Source: Priapulus caudatus (taxonomy: Eukaryota; Priapulida; Priapulimorpha; Priapulimorphida; Priapulidae). Taken from it: a DNA stretch of 36,004 nucleotides. Each line of letters opens with the position of its first letter. Position 1 is the stretch's first letter. The stretch is taken from positions 428,684-464,687 of the forward strand of contig NW_014577250.1 of the NCBI RefSeq assembly GCF_000485595.1, written 5' to 3'. Of this stretch, positions 10,908 through 21,752 are shown in pieces. The notes below the pieces were generated by a model. That model saw nothing but the letters and a program-made list of their open reading frames with translations, had not been told where the DNA came from and made no database searches. The translations under genes and the position numbers were made by a program.

Positions 10908-13900
10908 ATGGCTGATCCACAGTTTGATTCTTTTAGACCAACATTCGGCAGTAATCAGCAGTTTATTGATATACAACGAAATGTATATAAGTAAGTATGA
11001 CTTCATTTCAGCTGTCAAATCTGATATATCATAGGATGTGCATGAAATTGCATGACACGTAACATTTAGTGATTTACACAGTGAAGTACTACAGTGTCAG
11101 TACTGTACAGCCTACTACTAGTACTACTAGTACTACTACTAGTACTACTAGTACTACTACAGTACAGCCTACAGTACAGGTTGTTATTGTCGACTATCAC
11201 TCACTCAATGAGTCACTGTGGCCCTGGCAGCAGTGCCAGTGAACTCCGACGACAGGTTCGACTCGGCAGTCACTACTCTATGCTATTTTTGTCATTCTCG
11301 TTGTCATTGGCATTGTTACTGTACTCTTGGGTTTGTCAGTGAGTTCATTTTACTAAGTACTTAATTTCTTAAAACGGCAAATTAGACAAAGGAGCATTAC
11401 TCAATAGTACTACAAATTACAATAGTCAATAGGTGCACTTACTTACATTTTACACGTATCTAAAATTCCACATCATGATCTATCTTAAGCTTTCCAATCA
11501 CAAGTTTATAATGTCTTCAGGTTGACTCACGACTTGAGCCTTGACGAGATTAGCAGCTACATAGAAGTCGACGATGATCCGAATGCCTACGAGAAGGAGA
11601 TGCGGCCCGTCGCGCGCGTGGAGGACTACATCGGAGTCAAAGACCTCAACGTGCTGGAAGAGAAGACGAGGGAGATGCTGACGGAGAACGAGACGAGGAG
11701 CGAAACGGCGAATCACGCGGCGGACAATTACAGCTACGAGAACGACAATCGCTTCGTAGAGCGAAAGAATAAGAAGAACAACGGTCTGCAGGTACGTAGC
11801 GTTGAACTCGCCGTCCGACTGTTTGTTTCTTAATTGCTGTCACCCATACGAGCTTCTCAGTAGTGGGTGAAGAAAACGCGGCTATTTATTGCAGCTGATA
11901 AGAGTCTGATATGTCTGCGGGTTAGTGCTGTGCGTCGGATCCGACATGAACCAAAAATCCGATCCGACAGCATTTTTGAAAATCCGAATCCGAATCCGAA
12001 TCCGATGGCTATTTTGAATCCCATCCGAATCCGAATCCGATGGCAATTTTTGAATCCGAATCCGAATCCGAATCCGATGTGTATCGCTAAATCCGATCCG
12101 AAATCCGATCCGAAATCCGACCCGAATCCGGAACATAGAAATTGCAAATAGTGTGACAGCATCGTGTAAAATTTGTGTTATAATTTGTTTCAACATCAAA
12201 CTTTGGGTTGTTGAAATCAAGGGATGGGGTGAAGGGGGACCNNNNNNNNNNNNNNNNNNNNNNNNNNNNNNNNNNNNNNNNNNNNNNNNNNNNNNNNNNN
12301 NNNNNNNNNNNNNNNNNNNNNNNNNNNNNNNNNNNNNNNNNNNNNNNNNNNNNNNNNNNNNNNNNNNNNNNNNNNNNNNNNNNNNNNNNNNNNNNNNNNN
12401 NNNNNNNNNNNNNNNNNNNNNNNNNNNNNNNNNNNNNNNNNNNNNNNNNNNNNNNNNNNNNNNNNNNNNNNNNNNNNNNNNNNNNNNNNNNNNNNNNNNN
12501 NNNNNNNNNNNNNNNNNNNNNNNNNNNNNNNNNNNNNNNNNNNNNNNNNNNNNNNNNNNNNNNNNNNNNNNNNNNNNNNNNNNNNNNNNNNNNNNNNNNN
12601 NNNNNNNNNNNNNNNNNNNNNNNNNNNNNNNNNNNNNNNNNNNNNNNNNNNNNNNNNNNNNNNNNNNNNNNNNNNNNNNNNNNNNNNNNNNNNNNNNNNN
12701 NNNNNNNNNNNNNNNNNNNNNNNNNNNNNNNNNNNNNNNNNNNNNNNNNNNNNNNNNNNNNNNNNNNNNNNNNNNNNNNNNNNNNNNNNNNNNNNNNNNN
12801 NNNNNNNNNNNNNNNNNNNNNNNNNNNNNNNNNNNNNNNNNNNNNNNNNNNNNNNNNNNNNNNNNNNNNNNNNNNNNNNNNNNNNNNNNNNNNNNNNNNN
12901 NNNNNNNNNNNNNNNNNNNNNNNNNNNNNNNNNNNNNNNNNNNNNNNNNNNNNNNNNNNNNNNNNNNNNNNNNNNNNNNNNNNNNNNNNNNNNNNNNNNN
13001 NNNNNNNNNNNNNNNNNNNNNNNNNNNNNNNNNNNNNNNNNNNNNNNNNNNNNNNNNNNNNNNNNNNNNNNNNNNNNNNNNNNNNNNNNNNNNNNNNNNN
13101 NNNNNNNNNNNNNNNNNNNNNNNNNNNNNNNNNNNNNNNNNNNNNNNNNNNNNNNNNNNNNNNNNNNNNNNNNNNNNNNNNNNNNNNNNNNNNNNNNNNN
13201 NNNNNNNNNNNNNNNNNTCCGAATCCGAATCCGATGGCAATTTTTAAATCCGAATCCGAATCCGAATCCGATGGCTATTTTGAATCCGATCCGAATCCGA
13301 ATCCGATGGCAATTTTTGAATCCGAATCCGAATCCGAATCCGATGGCTATTTTGAATCCGATCCGAATCCGAATCCGATGGCAATTTTTGAATCCGAATC
13401 CGAATCCGAATCCGATGGCTATTTTGAATCCGATCCGAATCCGAATCCAATCGGATTCGGATCGGATCAGATTCGGATTATCGGATCCGACGCACAGCAC
13501 TACTGCGGGTACATGTAATAATTATACTAGCCATTTCCCGCATGACTTCGTTTTTGTGAAACGTTTGAAATTTCGTCAGTTTGAATTAACCTGACTTTGC
13601 TGACAGGCAATCATGTCTTTGTAGGCACACTTGTTAGACCATTTAACCACATAGAGCATATATGGGGGAGGAATGATGGTTGGTATATGGTGGCTCGATC
13701 ACTGAAAAAACACGCTCATATAGATGCATGCACATGCAGGCACTCGCGCACGCGCTCGTGATATAGAATTTTAGATGCTCTATTGGTTAAATATTTGGTA
13801 ATAAGTAACTCGGTAACTCGATTTTTTAGCACTGTGCGCCAATGTGTTGGCCACCCAAGATCAAAGATGCTGCCATGCCTAAAGTGCGCTCTTCAAGTTC

Positions 13901-16900
13901 GCTGTCAACATCATCAGACGAAGGACTGGAGGCGTCGCCTAAGATGACCAAAGAGAGAAGGTCGACACGTCGCGACGTGATGGCCAATCAGTTCTCGCTT
14001 GCCGACGAGCTACAGATGGCTGGTTGTGCCACCTGGTCCCCGAAAGGAAAGGTACTGTGGTGAAGTTTCATGGCGACTATTTTGACAGTTGTGAACATCT
14101 GTGGTCGTGGTATGCTTGTGTGTAGTGCATGGTACCAGAGCTCAGGGTGAGGCGTAATTGTGCTCCTTTCCTTTCTTATAAGGCATTAGTTTTTGTTTGA
14201 AATCCATTATTTTTATGAGATTGAATCCAAAATCTCGATGACCTCAAATTACTACAAAAGGGGCATTTTACTTACTGATCAATCGCTTTGAAAACGTACG
14301 CTGAGACTGCTGCTTGAGTTTGGAACTTTTACCAGTCTCCTTGTCTTTTGTTGCAAACATATCTGAGCTGGTTTTTGCTTTTCTTAACAAAAGACACTGA
14401 AGTTGAGGCTGCAGAACTCGGATCTGCACCAGTCGTACCTTCACGCGGACAACAAGCTGCTGTGTGAAGACTCCAGTCCTGACGAGAAGCCGCAGTGGAT
14501 GCACCGGCGCCGCTCCAGACACACGTCCCAGTCTTCCTCCTCACCTTCCCCCCGGCACGACTCGTCGGAATACAGTGGTGAGTCCACTCTTCCTCCTCAC
14601 CTTTCCATCTGTCGTGACAAGTCAGAGTGCATTCCACTCTTCCTTCTCGCCTTTACCTCTGTCGTGACAAGTCAGAGTGCATTCCACTCTTCCTTCTCAC
14701 CTTTCCCTCTGTCGTGACAAGTCAGAGTGCATTCCACTCTTCCTTCTCGCCTTTACCTCTGTCGTGACAAGTGAGAGTGCATTCCACTCTTCCTTCTCGC
14801 CTTTACCTCTGTCGTGACAAGTCAGGGTGCAGCCGTAGTCCCACGCTTCTTCCACACCTTCCTCTTGGCACGACTTGTCAGAGTACAGCGTTGAGTTCCA
14901 CTCTTCCTCTTGCATTCTGTCTGCCAGGACTTGTCAAAATACAGCACTCGGTTCCACTCTTCTTTCTTGCATTCCTTCTGGCATGAATGATTGTCAGAAT
15001 ACAGCGGTGAGTCCCAGCCTGCTTCTTCGTCTTCCACCAGAGAAGAGTCTTCGCTTACTGCCTTATTCTTAATTGCCTGGACGTGCACGTCCTTGGTGGA
15101 TGGATTTCAGTAGTGATGGAGCGATTTAGTTCCACTGCTTGCCACCTGTTGGAATGTCACATTCGCTTTTTTTCGCAGGCGATGTATCGACGTGCAGCAT
15201 TGCGAGTGTATCGCTGTCGGGCCTCAAAGCGACGCACAGAGGTCTCTATCGCTTCGTTCCCCGGCACAGCGACGAGGTGGAAATAGAGATCGGTGATCTG
15301 ATACTTGTGGAGAAGGAGGACGATGACCTCTGGTGCACAGGTATTGTCTCTTAACTCGTGCTTCAAAATAACAAAATGAAAATCTGCAGTCAAGCAGTGT
15401 AGAAGTATATGGTCTGGCTGTTGCACTGACGTACTACAGTACTAGTAATACTGCTACTGGTAACATCTTGCTGTTTCTGATGAAGAGTTCCGTTTCCATT
15501 AACTCAGGACTGTGTTTAAAGGAGGGATAGTAATATGCATGACCACCCTATAGCACCTGTATCATTGCGCTTCTGCAGGTGTGAATTTTAGGACCGAGAA
15601 AAAGGGGATATTTCCATTTGCTTACGCAGTTGATTTGGAGTACAGTCTAGATCCAGGTACGTGCTTGCTCGTTGATGAACCGACAATGACTGTAGTTGGT
15701 GTATGCATTTGCCTAACATCCTATGGCTATGACGTGCGATATTAGGTTTTGGCTTTGAGTAAAACTGTAAAGAATGTACATGCTCATCGGGGGTGTCCTG
15801 ACAAATATACGTCGGGATGTCGGCTGTGAGGTCCTTATCATAAATTTTAATTAATGAATAAATAAATCAATAAACAATAAAGAAATATTTAATAAATATA
15901 TTAATGAATAAATAACTCGTTAATTCATTTATCAGATGCGAACACGCCTGCCCCCGCAAAGACGGACACGGAAAACTTCCCGTTGAAGTTCCTCGGCTCG
16001 GTCGGCGTCTCCTGTCACAAGGGCAACCAGGTGCTCTGTCAGGCGATCACCAAGGTCAGTGGCTTCATCTTCTCAAGGTCGGATATCTCATTCGGCTCAC
16101 GAGCGAGTGTTGCTTTACTGCATGAGGAGGCAGCATCTGTTGCTATGGAGTTGCTTCCGATATGCTTTCATTTTGCGCTGTATCTGTCTTTTTGTTGTGT
16201 AGTTGTGTTTCCGAGGTGTCTAATTTCTCGTGGCACGGATGCGTGGATTTGTAAATTAACACTAATACAGGTAAATGCGATAGCAATCGCATTAATCATG
16301 ATCATGTATGGCTGCGCATTAATGTGCATTAGCGTTAAGAAACTTCTTGATTTTGCTCGTATCTGGGATGAGAATTTCTACATGGAAATTCAGATTCTTT
16401 AGCACTCTGGTTGTGGCTAGCGGCATGCACATGTGGCTACATTACTCAGGTAGAAATAGTAGTGCTAGCAGTAGCAGCAGCATTACCATCAGCAGCAGTA
16501 GAATCTTTATCACCATAAAACTTAGTGTTTAAGTAAATTTGAGCGAAGCTTTTAGAAAAAATCTTTTAGGACAAGTATTTCTTTACAAATATTAGTTGAT
16601 CGCCATCTTAAGTGAACGAAAATTGTTTTGCTCAGATTGCGCAGACACGCAAGAACCTGCCGGGCGCGCCGCCGGCGCCATATTGTATCCTGGAAGTGAG
16701 TCAGCATGGCCTGCGAATGGTTGACAAGATGGGGCAGGACTCGCGGCTAGATGGCAGCACCGCTGCCGAGCGGCTCAAGTTCAAGCTGGAGCGGATGTTC
16801 GGCAAGCAGCGGGTGAGTCTCACGTCAAGCGTTGCCGTGTCTCGCCAACATGGTTACAGTTTGCGGGGTTCTAATCTGACTACGAACCTTAAAAAAAACT

Positions 16901-18555
16901 ACAAATCTTACTACGCATGTGCCGCTGATTGTCCTCGGCATTTTTTGCTGTGCCGCGAAAATTGTAAGATGTTCATGGCGATATCTGCGATGATTCCCGT
17001 ACTGGTTTGCATGAGTGCCCTCTTTACGAATTATATATTGTGTGCGTATCCTTGCCTGTCCTGCATAATAACAAGCAGGAAGTTGCCTTGGTGTCTTTCA
17101 CTTGAGGGAAATGTTTGCTTTGGCACCCTTCCAACTTGCTGAGGTGTCCTGACATATGTCTAATTAAGACCGAGGGAACGATTACTTTGTCCTAAAAGGT
17201 TTTTAATTCTGTTTTTGCACGTGTGTTCTAGGGTGGCCAGCAACTGATGTGTGAGGAACCTCACCATGACCACTTTTTCAGTCTGAAAAACATCTCCTTC
17301 TGTGGATATCACCCAAAAAATCACAGGTGAGATCTGTTCTAGTATTTTCTATTGTTAACAGGCATTCTCGAATAACATTTCTAATAACAAATCTGTATAT
17401 ATACGTTGTGTGGATGTTATTGGGGGGGGGGGAAGTACAGAGTGGGGTTGGCTTAGAAATTATCCTTAGTTGGACAAGCACAATCGTTCCCTAGCACTAC
17501 TTTCCACCAGTCCACAGCCCTTAGAAGTAATGGAGTCATGATGCTGTGGTCTCTACTGGAAACTAGTGTAATCTCTCAAATCCCATTAGGAATCGTGTGT
17601 TGACTAGCGCAGACGTCAGTTAGACCATGCCAGAGTAGTGTATGTGGGATAACTGGAGGTGTCGTATGTACACACTGATCTGTGTTGAAAGCAATGTATT
17701 GATTACTAAAGTCGAGGCGCGTAGCAGGATGTCATTTTAGCAGCAATTACGGTGTACACTACAGTAGTAAACTTAATGATTCCTTCGCTGTGAAACCCCA
17801 AAATACTGAAACCCTTGTCATCATGGTGCCATCGGAAGCGGTACACAGAAAGTAGGGGCTGCATGGGTGGGCTGGCCATGGAGATTCTCTAGTTCCTTTT
17901 GTTACATTCTTCCTATAAATTGTTGCCACTGATATTTTTGCGATGCAACATCGCATACTGTATGTTGATTTTTGATAATGACTATCCACCCAAATTTATT
18001 AACCAATTGCACAAACTTTCCATCGCTTTAAAAATGCTTAATTTGTTTTGCTCAGCTGCACAAACTTGATCGTTTTTTGTTCAACCAATTCCTAATTTAT
18101 TCATTGTCTAATTTGGCAAACTCCACCACTCTCCATTATTAAATTCTAGCTGCTTGGAGTTGATATTAAACTAAGTTTAATTTCAAATTAATAATTTATA
18201 ATAAATATATTTTAATATTATATGAATAATTATAATAAAATTTAATTATTATGAAAAATATATAAATATATTTTATATAATATAAGTTTTTTTGATTTGA
18301 ACTAAACTTACTATCGCGACCATTAGCCGTCGCGCTGCGCGTTGCCGGGATGCTCACTGTCGCGATTTCCGCAGGTATTTTGGCTTTATCACGAAGCATC
18401 CGACGGAGTCGCGCTTCGCCTGCCACGTCTACCTGGGAGATGGCACGACGAAGCCCGTCGCCGAGGCGATCGGCCGAGCGTTCCAGCGCTTCTACCAGGA
18501 GTACCGCGTCTACATGGCTCAGTCGCATCCCACCGTCGACATCTACATGGACTGA
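10908..18555 (+). CDS. MAPK8IP1: JNK-interacting protein 1 / APLIP1 scaffold, complete
   Basis: Cytoplasmic scaffold that groups JNK-pathway kinases and links cargo such as APP-family receptors to kinesin-1. Exons: 10908-10990, 11521-11791, 13830-14051, 14394-14577, 15179-15340, 15579-15656, 15936-16054, 16636-16812, 17232-17326, 18375-18555; phases agree throughout, 523 residues. LTHDLSLDEI near residue 29 matches the vertebrate LTHDISLEEF block. Exon 4 holds the CEDSSPDE acidic motif. SH3 lies at about 273-330 (HRGLYRFVPRHSDE to KKGIFPFAYAV), PID/PTB at about 347-510 (PLKFLGSVGVSCHKGNQ, then [20 protein letters not shown]), and the end is VDIYMD, equivalent to the kinesin-light-chain-binding VDIYLE type. 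Vertebrate JIP1 is about 710 residues and insect APLIP1 about 490, so this one is short in the linker. The PID has an insertion between exons 8 and 9. Confidence 0.94.
11107..11175. repeat. TACTAG microsatellite
   Basis: Imperfect CTACTAGTA repeats, self-complementary (ACTAGT), in JIP1 intron 1. Confidence 0.85.
11973..12130. repeat. GAATCC hexamer array, left part
   Basis: Runs of GAATCC broken by GATGGCTATTTT and GATGGCAATTTTT spacers, then a diverged stretch of AAATCCGATCCG. Same family as the right-hand array in this element. Confidence 0.9.
12242..13217. other. Assembly gap (976 N)
   Basis: Unsequenced; it lies within the satellite of the hAT-like element, whose repeats probably broke the assembly. 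True length is unknown. Confidence 0.99.
13218..13470. repeat. 72-bp higher-order GAATCC satellite
   Basis: Two near-identical half-units, each a few GAATCC hexamers plus a GATGGC(A/T)ATTTT spacer, alternate to give an exact 72-base period (GAATCCGATCC starts at 13282, 13354 and 13426). Because 72 is a multiple of three, all frames stay open on both strands, so the long open frames here are artefacts. Confidence 0.9.
14531..15050. repeat. 50-56-bp array grown from the JIP1 exon 4 border
   Basis: The first unit is the end of exon 4 itself with its donor. Five 50-base copies (14587, 14637, 14687, 14737, 14787) and three or four roughly 56-base, more exon-like copies follow. The last clear one, ending AATACAGCGGTGAGTCCC at about 14995-15014, restores a consensus donor. 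Confidence 0.85.
16458..16503. repeat. AGC/AGT trinucleotide-rich tract
   Basis: Short imperfect AGCAGC and AGTAGT runs in JIP1 intron 7. Confidence 0.6.
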
Positions 18556-18840
18556 TGACGCACAGACCGGCAGGCTATGTTGTGAGGTTGAGGGTGGGGG
18601 TGGGAGGGTGGAAGAATTGTGTGTGGGGGGGGGGGGTGCTAGAGCTGTGGGAGAGAAGATTGTCAGCTGTAGGAAGCTGTAGACTGCAAGTTGTATATGT
18701 GGGGGGAGGGTGTGTGTGCTGAAAGCTCTATGGATGTGGGAGCGTGTGCTGAAAACTGTGTGGATGTGGGAAGGTGCACTACATACAAGTTGTGTGTGTG
18801 TGGGGGGGGGGGTAAAGGGTCTTTAAACACCATTAATGAT
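18556..18840. other. JIP1 3' UTR, G-rich degenerate repeat
   Basis: Imperfect copies of GTGCTGAAARCTSTRTGGAT and TGTGGGGGGG. The true 3' end of the transcript is not evident; no AATAAA lies close to the stop. Confidence 0.6.
18592..18608 (+). promoter_or_regulatory. G-quadruplex motif in the JIP1 3' UTR
   Basis: GGGTGGGGGTGGGAGGG: four G-runs with one-base loops, 37 bases after the stop codon and on the mRNA strand. Several G9-G12 runs follow to about 18812. Confidence 0.6.
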
Positions 18841-21704
18841 GGGGTAATTTCCACAAGCTGTTAGTGTAAGGGTGTAAGCAGTGTTAATAAGTAGAGGGAA
18901 CAGCGTGCAAAAGCACTAAGGCTAGAGGTGGAGTATGATATATTAATGGATCAAGAAAATTTAGATTTAGATGTTCTGCCCTCACTGCGTTAATTCGGGC
19001 GTAAGATGCACGTTCCACCAAACGTGTGTGGAAGTGGGGGAAAGGGATTCACATGCAGAGTACGTGAAAGCCGGATATATACTTCAGCATCTGTGGAGTG
19101 GGAGGCGGTGCAGTCTTTGATCTCCTGTTTGGAGGAGTGGGGGGGGGTTGTATGTTGCTGCTGTGTCCTTCATGTGCTTGGCCCGTATCACTTGACTTGT
19201 AGAACTGCTGTGAGCTATGAGCAGTGTTCGCTTTTGTGAGTTTGGTCGCACTTACTACAGGACGTCCGTCGTGTCGAAAAAAACGTCTTCCTCTTGAAAC
19301 AAAACGAAGTCTATGACGTGATGGAATGCGCAAAGATTTCTGCAACAGTGGCATGAATGTTCTGTCACGACTCACAGAAGGGACGTTCATTACCAGCGTG
19401 ACTCGAAAGTTCCCGATTTAAGATTTTCAGTATTGTTTCTTAACGGTTATCGCTTGAAATTTCGTACGCTCGTCAGGCATTTCCTTGGTCGTCGGCCAAG
19501 GAAGTCGCTCTTCCTGTCGCACTTCAGTCTCTATGTTTCAGCTCTAGTCGCCACGTAACAAGTATCGCTCCTCTTTGAGCGCTCGTTTTTTCTTTACACT
19601 CGTATTAAATATATTATTTACTAGGTGTTTACATCTCGAATTAAGGGCAACTGGTTTTGCTTCAATGTATGCGTGTGGGGATGCTGAGCCTAGCTGCGGT
19701 CGCATGTATTTTTATTACAAAAAAAAACAAGTTTGACACGCACAGAAGGGGTTTTGTTAGAAGAGGGTACGTACTGCCAGGTAGCTGATGTGTACTCGGG
19801 CTTCCTGCCTTGTGGGCATGTTCAGCAGCTTCCCTGGTGCTCCTTACTGATTACTCACGTAAATAAATCACACTCCGTAAAACTCGGTCAACGAACACGT
19901 CGAGAAAACGTGCAGTCTGGCAATGGACGCCATCACTTACGACGTATGCTGGGAGAACAATATATTGCTTCCGATGTTCCGACGTGTGTGCTTGCTCACC
20001 CGGGTCACGTTTACCTAGCGCTGGATTGGTTGTGACCGTCGTTAGATCGGTCATGGTTGGCACTAGCCATTGATTGCAACTAAGCCTGCTGGCGTGACCG
20101 TCTGCTTCCGTACCAATTTGCGCAACCCGATGTGTTTGCTGTGGCTTTGTGTTACGCATTCGATGCATTATCGAATGTTTGTAAAGCTGAGTTATGATGA
20201 TGGATGGATGGATGCAGGAATCCCGTGATTTTACGTTTGACATGGATAGAGGCAGGGTAAATGTATTTTTATGCCGAATATTAAGTTCTTTTGAGCATGC
20301 GATGGGGGACGGGAGAACATTGAAAGTATTACTTATATTTTTAATTGCTCATTTATTTGTTTATCGATTGATTTAGAAAAAGGTTTTTTTCAGAGGAAAG
20401 CACTGCTGCAACGTTTGAAATATTAGAATCGATTCTGTTATTGTTTGAAGCATATTTTGCACCATTTATACGTGGTTTTTTAGTCCGCTGTTCCGTATCA
20501 TTTGTGATGTTTCTACTTTACATTATATTTTACGATGCATATTTTTTTGCAGCCGTATACGCTGTATCGTCCGTAGTTGGATATGATTTGTGATATGAAG
20601 CAGTGCGTGTTTGAATCCGTCTGATGCTACGAGGATCCTTCTGTGATGATTTTTCGTTGCAATTCTGTATCAGTATTACCACACAGACTAGTTAGTGCTC
20701 ACGAGCGGCTGTTATAAGGGTTGAGATGGTAGAGAGCTGGGTTATCATTATATTACTGTGCATATTACTACTCCTACGTCTAGTCTCGCGCAATTCAATA
20801 TGCATTAGACTTATTCCAGCTTTTCATGTTTTGACGTGGTATTATATTCGCTGTGATAATTGTTTGCTTACATTTTCTAGGATCAGGGTTCAGAATTTTG
20901 TGCGAGCGTGTCGGATGGTAACGCCAATGAACGATTTTGGGCAGTGATCCCAACCAGAATTTTAGGTAGGAGTAGGAAGAGGAAAATCTGTGATTCGCCA
21001 GAGTTGATTTAAAACCCTGATGCCTATAATTATCATATTTATATTGTTATGTTTTGTTCTCCATCCAGGGAATAGGGTTATATTACTAATTTACCAATAA
21101 TTATAATATAATTATACTATATATTAGTGCATTCCGTTACATATATGGGCAGTATGTGATATGAATTTAGTGTTTTATTATAGTTGTTTGCACGCAAACT
21201 TCAGTAGGCCTGTTGCTGTCTGCACATTACGTTTGCAAAGATATAATAATGGATGTAATTATAGCACCATATTTACATTGTAATTAGTCACGTTTGTTGG
21301 TTGTTGGATTATCAAATCATTTAGTATTACGTCGTTCGAACGCCAACGAAGTGACGCTTGTGAATGAGTTATGTACAGCAAGAGAATAACATTTGTGCGG
21401 CTATATCCAAATTCGAGATGTATAAATTAAATATCAGGATAGGAATACGGTTATTCTCTCGTTGTATGTCATGCTGGTATTGCATACAGAAGTGTAGCTG
21501 TAAGAATGAAATGATGGACTGATGAATACGGGTAGAGGGATGCCGAGGAAAACCTCTGCTGCCGAGTTTGTGCAGTCAGTGGTAGCTTATGTACGTGACC
21601 AACTTACGCACGAACCTTCCTATGGGTTGTGAGAAAAATTTTGCTGTTTCCCCCAATCACGTTGTGTGGAAAGAATCATTTGCATTCTGTAATAGTCATA
21701 TATG

Positions 21705-21752
<48 letters not shown>

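Larger units (their letters stand above)
11923..13502. mobile_element. Non-autonomous hAT-like element carrying a GAATCC satellite
   Basis: The ends are inverted copies: the left begins TAGTGCTGTGCGTCGGATCC and the right ends with its exact reverse complement. The element is bordered by an exact 8-bp direct repeat CTGCGGGT (11915-11922 and 13503-13510). An 8-bp target duplication with a TAGTG-type terminus is characteristic of the hAT superfamily. Inside are GAATCC hexamer arrays at both ends, some unique sequence (about 12130-12241) and the assembly gap. No transposase is visible, though the gap could hide one. It lies in JIP1 intron 2. Confidence 0.85.

Noticed and set aside
11220-11275. 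GGTTCGACTC, like a tRNA B box
   Set aside because: No matching A box, acceptor stem or anticodon arm could be found around it.
11882-13518. Very long open frames across the gap, up to 452 codons
   Set aside because: Created by N translated as X and by a satellite whose period is a multiple of three.
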